A stretch of DNA of 64,000 nt, taken from CAZEDM01 sp964511075. GTDB taxonomy: Bacteria > Zixibacteria > MSB-5A5 > RBG-16-43-9. The position numbers were made by a program, and so were the translations under genes. Of this stretch, positions 58,006 to 64,000 are shown one piece after another (position 1 is the first letter of the stretch; each line of letters begins with the position of its first letter). Below the pieces are notes generated by a model. It was not told where the DNA came from and searched no databases. It worked only from the letters and a program-made list of their open reading frames with translations. The stretch is from contig CAZEDM010000003.1 of the NCBI GenBank assembly GCA_964511075.1, forward strand, positions 62,001-126,000, read 5' to 3'.

Positions 58006-58380
58006 TTAATCCTGTTTTTCCTCGGCAGCGAAAGCAATCTCCGTTATCCTGACCCCTAACTTCTCCCCTATTGTCACAATCTCGCCCTGCCCCAGAAGTC
58101 TTTCTCCGATGAAGATTTTCACCGGCTCCTCAGGCAGTTTGTCCAACTGCACTATAGACCCCTGGCCTAAGTTCAGAATATCTCTGATTTTCATCCTCGA
58201 ATGCCCCAGCTCCACCCTGACAGGCAGGTCTGTTTCCGAGAGGAAAGAGAGGTCTTCTTTTTCGGAAGGGTTTTGCTCCGGTATTAACTGCTCAAGAACT
58301 CCTCTCTTTACCAAAATTTCCTCTTTATCCTGACTGTCTGTGCCTGATATTCTTTCAGTATGAATCTTGTTCTCCTGCAT
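58006..58380 (-). CDS. fliN: Flagellar switch/C-ring protein FliN
   Basis: C-ring base protein of 124 residues with a C-terminal SpoA domain (LPVRVELGHSRMKIRDILNLGQGSIVQLDKL, VKIFIGERLLGQGEIVTIGEKLGVRITEI). The N-terminal 45 residues are acidic and unlike the CheY-binding segments of FliY-type proteins. It follows fliM by eleven bases. Confidence 0.95.
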   Translation of the reverse strand: MQENKIHTERISGTDSQDKEEILVKRGVLEQLIPEQNPSEKEDLSFLSETDLPVRVELGHSRMKIRDILNLGQGSIVQLDKLPEEPVKIFIGERLLGQGEIVTIGEKLGVRITEIAFAAEEKQD

Positions 58381-58391
58381 ACGTACTCCTG

Positions 58392-59249
58392 TTAAAAAAT
58401 AGCCGAGGTTATTTTCACGGCTTTCCTGTTTTTATAAACTCCTGCTATACCCCTGAATTTAGCTTGCGATTGTATCATTATCTCACCCTCTATATTCGAT
58501 TCATCCTCCAGAACTATTATATCCTCGGGTTTAAGCTCAAGTAGTTGGTCTGAGGTCAGGCTGGCTCTCCCTAAGGTATAAACCAAGTCCAGCTCCGAAT
58601 CCTCCAAAAGCAGCTTTATTTTCTCCTGTTCTTCCACCTGGTTTAAATTTCTAAGGAGAGCTGAGTTTATCACAGATAAGGGGTAAAATATGTTTATGTC
58701 TCCTGCTATTTTATCTCCACCGACTGAGAATTTCAGAAGTATGAATTCGTTTTTTGTCATAGCCTCTTTTCCAGAATCTTCTAAGCTGTTCCCTATTTTC
58801 AAATCATCTTTCCAGGAGCTCTGTAACTCCCTGAGCATATCATAGACCAATTGATTCAGGGTAATCTGTTCGATTCTGGTGAGCCGGTTAAAGGATATCT
58901 TCCCTTTATCTGCATAACCTAAGAGGCAAGTCAGCATATGAATAACTGTATCCTTATCGATTTCCAATACCCCTTTTTGAGCACTGCCTAATTCAAAGAC
59001 AAATTGAAACTCCTTTTCAAAGCCCTGCGCAGTCCGTCCTGCTGATTTCAAATATTGAGATTCGACAAAAATTACTTCTGTTTCCTTAATACCGGCTATG
59101 TTCAAAAGGACAGTTAATTTTCGGGCAAAGAGGTGATGAACCTCATCCAATTTCCTCTTGACCTCCAGAGGAAAATCCTCTTCCCATTTAAAATCAGAAG
59201 CCTGTATGCTCCTGACATCTGTCAGGGTATTCATATCTTTTCTAATCAC
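58392..59249 (-). CDS. fliM: FliM, lacking the N-terminal CheY-binding peptide
   Basis: C-ring protein linking FliG to FliN. The 285-residue protein (usual about 330) has the middle CheC-like domain (KWEEDFPLEVKRKLDEVHHLFARKLTVLLNIAG, FILLKFSVGGDKIAGDINIFYPLSVIN) and a C-terminal SpoA domain (LVYTLGRASLTSDQLLELKPEDIIVLE). It begins at GTG 59249 just before the conserved domain, and an in-frame TAA lies four codons upstream, so the usual first 35-40 residues with the LSQ-EIDALL CheY-binding motif are missing. A sigma-54 promoter and a long hairpin precede it. Confidence 0.9.
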   Translation of the reverse strand: MIRKDMNTLTDVRSIQASDFKWEEDFPLEVKRKLDEVHHLFARKLTVLLNIAGIKETEVIFVESQYLKSAGRTAQGFEKEFQFVFELGSAQKGVLEIDKDTVIHMLTCLLGYADKGKISFNRLTRIEQITLNQLVYDMLRELQSSWKDDLKIGNSLEDSGKEAMTKNEFILLKFSVGGDKIAGDINIFYPLSVINSALLRNLNQVEEQEKIKLLLEDSELDLVYTLGRASLTSDQLLELKPEDIIVLEDESNIEGEIMIQSQAKFRGIAGVYKNRKAVKITSAIF

Positions 59250-59265
59250 GGCTGAAAATTATTCA

Positions 59266-59302
59266 GGCTGAGTGAATGAAACTCCCTTTCATTCGCTCAG
59301 CC
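59266..59302. other. Long hairpin in the fliM leader
   Basis: Arms GGCTGAGTGAATGAAA (59266-59281) and TTTCATTCGCTCAGCC (59287-59302) around a CTCCC loop pair over 16 positions, with one G-U/A-C variant. The hairpin lies 17 bases before the fliM start and downstream of the sigma-54 promoter, so it would be in the mRNA leader. It has no U tract, so a role in RNA stability or translation control is more likely than termination. The rest of 59250-59573 contains only the promoter. Confidence 0.6.
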
Positions 59303-59403
59303 ATTTTCCCCCTCTCCGACTTTCTTGCCTGAGGAACCTGTGAGAGACATTTTCCTCAAGCCTGGTGTGCTGTAACTTCGTTTTACTTCGAAAAAAGGAA
59401 TTT

Positions 59404-59418
59404 GCAATTTCTGTGCCA
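59404..59418 (-). promoter_or_regulatory. Sigma-54 promoter before fliM
   Basis: On the minus strand TGGCACAGAAATTGC is a perfect match to the sigma-54 core TGGCAC-N5-TTGC, with GG and GC ten bases apart, and is followed by AAAT. The start site would lie near 59392, about 140 bases before fliM. Confidence 0.8.
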
Positions 59419-59573
59419 ATCTCATATTCCAAATCCCTTCTTTGTTATCCTCTTGTCTTTCAGATGATTAACTTTTGTATCTGATTCGGTCCGGATTCGA
59501 CCATTAAAAATATTCAGCAAATATTTCTGCATACAAGGTAAAAATTTCTGAGCCTTAAGACCAGTTTGGCACT

Positions 59574-60017
59574 TTATCCTTTTTTTAAAGCTGGAGTGAT
59601 GCTGATCTCATCTAAGTTTTTTTGCTCCTCTTTTTTCAGCTCCGATAAAAAGTGATTGAACTTTTTCTCTTTCTGTCTCTCTAAAGATTTTTTCTCTTTT
59701 TCTTTACTCTGGATAAATTTTTTAAGCTTAGTCAGGGTCTGCCGATGTTTTATGAGGTTTTCTTTTTTCTCCTTGATCTCCACTCTCAACAGCTCAAGGT
59801 ATTCCTCGTACCAGTTAAGCTCCATAAGGTCTACAAATTTCTGCGACCTGTCTTTCAGCTTCGTCCTGTAATCTTTCTGGTTGCTCTTCAAAAAGCTCAG
59901 GTCCTTCCTCTGAGCTCTAAGCTCCTCCCTGGCTTTCCTCAGCGCCTGCTGTGCTGTCTTCAGCTGATCCTTTCTCAGCTCCTCAACCCTTTGAAGTCTG
60001 TAGTTGAATTTTCTCAT
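59574..60017 (-). CDS. fliJ: Flagellar export chaperone FliJ
   Basis: A 147-residue protein that is one long antiparallel coiled coil (RLQRVEELRKDQLKTAQQAL, YEEYLELLRVEIKEKKENLI), as in FliJ, the general chaperone and stalk of the FliI ATPase. It begins within the end of fliI (four-base overlap) and is followed by a 324-base gap before fliM. Sequence conservation in FliJ is low; position and shape carry the call. Confidence 0.85.
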   Translation of the reverse strand: MRKFNYRLQRVEELRKDQLKTAQQALRKAREELRAQRKDLSFLKSNQKDYRTKLKDRSQKFVDLMELNWYEEYLELLRVEIKEKKENLIKHRQTLTKLKKFIQSKEKEKKSLERQKEKKFNHFLSELKKEEQKNLDEISITPALKKG

Positions 60018-61324
60018 TCCTGGAATATCTCCCGCAGAAAGTTCAGGCTGGATTCGAAATCCGAGCGCTGGTCTATCTTCTGCTTCAGAAATTCCTCTAT
60101 TTTCTCCATCCGGGATAAGGCATAATCTATTTTCCGGCTCGAGCCGGGTGAATAGGCACCTATGCTGATCAGGTCCTCAGCCTCCTTATAGGTGGCTAAT
60201 ACATTTTTGAGTTTATCCGAGAGGTCGGATTGTTCTTTGGAGACGATATCCTTCATAACCCGGCTTACAGATTCCAGCACGTCTATTGCCGGATAATGGT
60301 TCAGTCCCGCTAATTTCCGGGAGAGGATGATATGACCGTCCAGGGTGGCTCTGGCACAATCGGAGATAGGCTCGTTGAAATCGTCACCCTCTACCAGCAC
60401 GGTATAGAATCCGGTGATGCTGCCCTTCTCCGAGGCACCTGCCCTTTCCAACAGTTGCGGCAACAGGGAGAAGACCGAGGGGGTATATCCTCTGGTAGTT
60501 GGCGGCTCGCCCACAGCCAGGCCTGCCTCCCTCTGAGCCAAGGCGATACGGGTCAGGGAATCCATAAGCAGAAGGACGTTCATGCCCCGGTCTCTGAAAT
60601 ACTCGGCTATAGTAGTCGCCACCGAGGCTGCCTTGACCCGAACCAGAGGCGGCTGGTCGGATGTGGCTGCTACCACAACCGTCTTCTTCAAGCCCTCTTC
60701 TCTTAAGTCCCTTTCGATGAACTCCCTGATCTCTCTTCCTCTTTCGCCGATAAGAGCGACAACATTTACCTCTGCGGACGAATCCCTGGCTATCATACCC
60801 AGAAGCACGCTTTTGCCTACGCCGCTTCCGGAGAAAATCCCTATCCTCTGGCCGTTTCCACAGGTGAGCAGAACGTCGATGGCTTTTATCCCGGTATAAA
60901 AGGGAGAGAATATCCTTTTTCGTTTAAGCGGATGAGGCGGGTCAGAGTGAATCACCCTTTCCTCCTCTTCCTGCAGATCTCCTTTTCCATCCAGGGGCTC
61001 GCCCAGACCATTTAAGACTCTCCCCGCCAGCCCTTTTCCCACTTTGACGCTTAAGTCCTTCCCGGCAGGAATGACGAAGCTTCCCGGAGTAACACCCCTC
61101 ATCTCTCCCAGGGGCATCAGGATTATCCGGTTCTCCTTGAAACCCACCACTTCTGCCAGAATCTTTTTGTTCCTGCGGTTATCAATGTAGCAAAGCTCCC
61201 CAATTGGAGGGGCAGGCCCTACGGACTCGATAACCAGTCCCACTATCTTCTGGACCCGGCCGTTTACCTTGTAGGGGTTTATTCCTTCCAGAAGCTTTTG
61301 ATATTTGCCGGAATTGAAGCTCAT
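60014..61324 (-). CDS. fliI: Flagellar export ATPase FliI
   Basis: ATPase related to F1-beta that energises flagellar export. The 436-residue protein has Walker A GIFSGSGVGKSVLLG (about residue 160), VVALIGERGREIREFI, Walker B-type NVLLLMDSLTRIALAQRE and GEPPTTRGYTPSVFSLLPQLLERAG, typical of FliI/SctN. It is full length and follows fliH by four bases. Confidence 0.97.
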   Translation of the reverse strand: MSFNSGKYQKLLEGINPYKVNGRVQKIVGLVIESVGPAPPIGELCYIDNRRNKKILAEVVGFKENRIILMPLGEMRGVTPGSFVIPAGKDLSVKVGKGLAGRVLNGLGEPLDGKGDLQEEEERVIHSDPPHPLKRKRIFSPFYTGIKAIDVLLTCGNGQRIGIFSGSGVGKSVLLGMIARDSSAEVNVVALIGERGREIREFIERDLREEGLKKTVVVAATSDQPPLVRVKAASVATTIAEYFRDRGMNVLLLMDSLTRIALAQREAGLAVGEPPTTRGYTPSVFSLLPQLLERAGASEKGSITGFYTVLVEGDDFNEPISDCARATLDGHIILSRKLAGLNHYPAIDVLESVSRVMKDIVSKEQSDLSDKLKNVLATYKEAEDLISIGAYSPGSSRKIDYALSRMEKIEEFLKQKIDQRSDFESSLNFLREIFQE

Positions 61325-61328
61325 AAAT

Positions 61329-62006
61329 TTATTCGGCCTCCAAAAGGGCTTTGCCTATAATCTCCAGCTGGGTTTCTATCTGTCCGTCTATATGTCCGGA
61401 CTCCGAAGAGACCAGACAGCCTCCCCGGGATATCCCCTCATCCTCCTCCAGAACCAGCTCTTTTATTCCCTCGGATGATTTCTGCTCCTGGGAAAATCTG
61501 CTTACTGTCTCAAGATCAGCCGGGTTCAGCCTGATCACTATTCTGGATTTGTCCGAGAGAAGTTTCAAGATGTGCCTGAGGTTACTCAGGATAAATTTTT
61601 TATCGGTCTCGATTTTCCGCTGAATCACCTTTGAGGCAATCTTCAGGGATAACCTGACTAACTCCTTCTCTGCCGATTTCAGATAATCCTTTTTCTGTCT
61701 GGTCAACTCCTCGATCAGGTTCGAAAAAAGCTGAATGATTCTCTTTTGCTCTTCTTTCAACTCATCCCTGGCCATATCCTGCCCATCCTCGAATCCGGAC
61801 CTGTAAGCCTGCTCCTTTTCCATCTGAATTTTTTCCTCCAGGAACTTTACCCTGGTCTGTATCATCTTATCCAGAGCTAAAGACTTCTCCTGTTCCTCAG
61901 TGGTTTTAGTTTCTACTGTAGCGCCCTCAGGCTTTTCTAAAGTAGGCGGGATTTCTCCGGATATGAGTTTGTATTTTTTTATTATCTCGGACAACTTACT
62001 CCTCAC
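61329..62006 (-). CDS. fliH: Flagellar export stator protein FliH
   Basis: Regulator of FliI and homologue of V-ATPase peripheral stalk subunits. The 225-residue protein has a long coiled-coil middle (KFLEEKIQMEKEQAYRSGFEDGQDMARDEL) and a C-terminal globular domain (LVRLSLKIASKVIQRKIETD, IVIRLNPADLETV, CLVSSESGHIDGQIETQLEII). Position between the fliF/G gene and fliI is standard, but fliG as a separate gene is missing from its usual place just before it. Confidence 0.92.
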   Translation of the reverse strand: MRSKLSEIIKKYKLISGEIPPTLEKPEGATVETKTTEEQEKSLALDKMIQTRVKFLEEKIQMEKEQAYRSGFEDGQDMARDELKEEQKRIIQLFSNLIEELTRQKKDYLKSAEKELVRLSLKIASKVIQRKIETDKKFILSNLRHILKLLSDKSRIVIRLNPADLETVSRFSQEQKSSEGIKELVLEEDEGISRGGCLVSSESGHIDGQIETQLEIIGKALLEAE

Positions 62007-62011
62007 GACTT

Positions 62012-63364
62012 TCAGGTTAAAACCTTTTCTTTTTCCAGCAGCCGCAAGACTCTTTTGCGGGTTGAACTGTCGCTGAATTTCAAAATCTCGCTTAAAGCCT
62101 TCATTCCGTTTACACTTTTTAGTTTTTCATCGGAGATGGAATTTAAATCACCAGCTTCTCCTGAAGAAAACTGTGACTCGAAAGCTCTCCAGACCCTTTG
62201 TTTCACCTCAGGCGAGATTTCCTCTACCCGGCTAAGACTGAAGGCAACATCTGCCTGCTTTTCCAGCGTAAGTTGCGAAAAAATCTCCCCTGCCACAGAG
62301 GGCTCAAGCCAGGTCAGGATTATCGAGATATTTTGAGGATTCTCATCCTCTAAAAGCTCCAGATATTTTTTTGCATCTGTTTTTTGAAAAGTTTCAGGCT
62401 CATTTTTAAGCTCATCAACTGGCTCCAATCCATGATATTTTTTAAAGGCTGAATCAAAAGAATATTCAGACTGTCTTTTTCTCAGCCAGCTTAAGGCAAG
62501 GAATATCAAAAATGGGATTAAAGCTAACCCCAGAACCAAGTAATATCCTCGAAAGGAATTCAGTGGCAGGGTTTTCCCTTTTTCCGCTTCTACTTTTTCT
62601 TTATTCTCAGTGGCTGAATTGTCAACTGCAGCGGTAGGCTCAACATCATCTTTACCTGAGGTATCGAAACTAACAGCGCTTTTGTCCAGAGACGAGAATT
62701 GTTCCTCCTCTGGGAATAGTATGTTTCCGTTAAAATCGATTATGCTAACATTGGAGAGATTTAGACCTTGAATGCTGTGGGCTAAAAGAGTGGCAATCCC
62801 CTGTGCCTGAGAGCTGGAAAGCCTGAATCCGGGTTTCAGTCTGATCAAAACGGAGGCTGAGGGCTCAACTTTGTCCTCCCCGAACAATCTTTCCTCAGGC
62901 AGGGCTAAATGGACCCGGGCAGTCTCTACTTCCTCCAGCTCCCTGATGGTTCGGGCGAGCTCACCCTCCAGCGCCCTTTTATAATTGACCTTTTGCAGGA
63001 AATTGGTCATTCCCCAGGTTTTCTTATCTAATATCTCGTAACCCACTCCTGCTCCGGGCAGACCTTCTCTGGCAAGTCTCAGCCTGATCTCGTCAGCTTT
63101 TTCATAGGGAACTGCAATCGTCTTGCCCCCTTCGGTTATGCGGAAGGGGATTTTACTTTTTTCCAGCTTATCGATCAAAGCGCCGGCCTGGTTTTCCTCT
63201 AAACCGCTGTATAACGGCACGTACGCGACTTTATTAGCACGCGAGTAAATCAGGATTACTCCGGAGATAGCGATTAAAATGAAAATCCCCGTGAATATCT
63301 TCTTTGGTTTGCTCATCTTTTTCCAGAGAACTATGACCTGATCTTTTAGTTCAGAGAGGTTCAT
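62012..63364 (-). CDS. fliF: Fusion of truncated FliF with the FliG middle domain
   Basis: MS-ring protein with an unusual architecture (450 residues). TM1 is residues 22-41, followed by RBM1 (about 46-105; AYVPLYSGLEENQAGALIDK) and RBM2 (about 117-215, LARTIRELEEVETARVHLALPEERLFG). After an acidic linker, TM2 lies at 274-294. The RBM3/beta-collar region of about 200 residues seen in other FliF is absent, leaving an SctJ-like core. Residues about 326-450 match FliG_M: ENPQNISIILTWLEPSVAGE resembles the EHPQ FliM-binding segment, and NGMKALSEILKFSDSSTRKR resembles the following helices. The frame ends where FliG_M would lead to the torque-generating C-domain. No FliG N- or C-domain is present. 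Confidence 0.92.
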   Translation of the reverse strand: MNLSELKDQVIVLWKKMSKPKKIFTGIFILIAISGVILIYSRANKVAYVPLYSGLEENQAGALIDKLEKSKIPFRITEGGKTIAVPYEKADEIRLRLAREGLPGAGVGYEILDKKTWGMTNFLQKVNYKRALEGELARTIRELEEVETARVHLALPEERLFGEDKVEPSASVLIRLKPGFRLSSSQAQGIATLLAHSIQGLNLSNVSIIDFNGNILFPEEEQFSSLDKSAVSFDTSGKDDVEPTAAVDNSATENKEKVEAEKGKTLPLNSFRGYYLVLGLALIPFLIFLALSWLRKRQSEYSFDSAFKKYHGLEPVDELKNEPETFQKTDAKKYLELLEDENPQNISIILTWLEPSVAGEIFSQLTLEKQADVAFSLSRVEEISPEVKQRVWRAFESQFSSGEAGDLNSISDEKLKSVNGMKALSEILKFSDSSTRKRVLRLLEKEKVLT

Positions 63365-63449
63365 TCCTTACTCCTGTAATGACTTGATATAAATACATAT
63401 GAGTACTTTTCACCCCGCGGATGATATAATTAGACATTCTTAATTTTTA

Positions 63450-63464
63450 GCAAATCCTGTGCCT
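63450..63464 (-). promoter_or_regulatory. Sigma-54 promoter before fliF
   Basis: On the minus strand AGGCACAGGATTTGC, followed by TAAAA, has GG and GC ten bases apart and differs from TGGCAC-N5-TTGC only in the first base. The start site would be near 63438, giving a leader of about 75 bases with AGGAG before the fliF ATG. Confidence 0.72.
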
Positions 63465-63815
63465 GTGCAGGTTGATTTTAATAGATGTAGGCTAATTTGA
63501 TAATAATCTTTAAGTTAACTTAATCGCAGGATTTTTAAAGATGCCAGAAATCTCAAAGATTTAAGGAAATAATTTCCTCTTTCAGATTCTATCCGTTCCA
63601 GAAAAACCAAGATGTTTTAAATCGAATAGAAATCTTGTATAAACGTATCTTCTTGAAGAATAGGCACTTGAGTAATTTCTTCTTGACATTTACTTTGAGA
63701 AAAGACAAATTTAGGCCGCAATAAACATATATTTATAGATAATCGAGCGTTTTAATAAATAATATGTTAAGTGTATGAACTTGAGATTATCAATTTTATT
63801 AGAGGTGGATAAAAA
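63465..63815. other. A/T-rich divergent intergenic region
   Basis: About 350 bases between the fliF promoter and a plus-strand gene start. A TTGACA (about 63684) without a good -10 is the only promoter-like motif on the plus strand. No ORF of note is visible. Confidence 0.5.
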
Positions 63816-64000
63816 ATGCCAAGCCTGCGAAGCCGTCTGTTTCTCTTCTTGTTGAGACACAATCATCTGTTGCGCTTCCGGTTGAGAAGAAGAGCAGCCA
63901 TTGACTGGAATACCTCCATTCCGGATTTTCGCCGGGAAGTCGAAAAATCCTCAAAATTGTTCGGCAAATTACCGCCAAAAATCGAGGTGTCTCCTGTGAC
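63816..64000 (+). CDS. Start of a probable alpha/beta hydrolase (partial)
   Basis: The first 61 codons of a plus-strand gene that runs off the window. It has a basic N-terminus (MPSLRSRLFLFLLRHNHLLR), then the segment DFRREVEKSSKLFGKLPPKI and EVSPVT. This resembles the cap region of fold-3 alpha/beta hydrolases (acetyl-esterase type), in which a line such as VEVEPV precedes the first strand. The catalytic part is outside the window, so the family is only probable. AGAGGTGG lies nine bases before the ATG. Confidence 0.6.
   Translation, partial: MPSLRSRLFLFLLRHNHLLRFRLRRRAAIDWNTSIPDFRREVEKSSKLFGKLPPKIEVSPV

Noticed and set aside
1..64000. Insertion sequences or prophage
   Set aside because: I found no transposase, integrase or phage structural gene. 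The YvlD 'holin' is a chromosomal family member.

Overview
The window is a bacterial chromosome segment in which almost every gene lies on the minus strand. Its first two thirds are dense with core translation and RNA genes. Its last third is a flagellar or flagellum-derived export locus. The organism is probably a Gram-negative member of the FCB-type or candidate-phylum bacteria, with Zixibacteria as my best guess. That guess rests on a type I dockerin tail on a secreted GH16-like protein, an outer-membrane-barrel-like protein, a COX24-type small ribosomal protein and many intergenic palindromes. It is inferred, not shown.

Layout (minus strand unless noted). 194-6102: leuS, a type II restriction-modification pair whose methylase has a frameshift near its 3' end, asnS and a YvlD-type membrane protein. 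6194-18357: polysaccharide deacetylase, M16 protease and the run rimP-nusA-infB-ylxP-rbfA-nrnA-truB-ribF-rpsO-pnp. 18485-27645: proS, tRNA-Arg, a phosphodiesterase, a 31-residue COX24/bS22-like protein missed by length cutoffs, HU, an FmdB-type zinc protein, sppA, a LysM lytic transglycosylase, miaA and mutL. 27646-32095 is rich in palindromic repeats and holds gene remnants, a lipoprotein, a sugar amidotransferase, folD and ymdB. 32134-41194 carries rny, zapA, a ZapB-like coiled coil, pheT, pheS, rplT, rpmI, infC, thrS and tRNA-Val. infC appears to start at an AUA codon.

41546-63364 is the flagellar locus. In order of transcription it runs fliF/fliG fusion, fliH, fliI, fliJ, fliM, fliN, fliO, fliP, fliQ, [four plus-strand foreign genes], fliR, flhB, flhA, fliA, two histidine kinases, a PilZ-like protein, a receiver protein, flgN, csrA, fliW, flgM and an HDOD protein. 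Three sites matching the sigma-54 consensus precede fliF, fliM and fliR. Sigma-28-type sites precede flgN and, less clearly, flgM and fliA. This suggests a sigma-54 early / sigma-28 late hierarchy with FlgM, FlgN, FliW and CsrA as checkpoints.

The most unusual result is in the motor and export proteins. FliF lacks the RBM3/collar region and is fused at its C-terminus to the FliM-binding middle domain of FliG. No torque-generating FliG C-terminal domain is present. FliM has no N-terminal CheY-binding peptide. FlhB ends just before its autocleaving NPTH domain. flhF and flhG are absent from their usual place, as are flgK and flgL. Together these suggest a stripped-down flagellar apparatus, possibly non-rotary or used for secretion. 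The missing parts could still be encoded elsewhere.

A second theme is that palindromic repeats have entered coding sequences in frame. They appear to interrupt leuS, the deacetylase and mutL, and form the 3' end of the amidotransferase gene.
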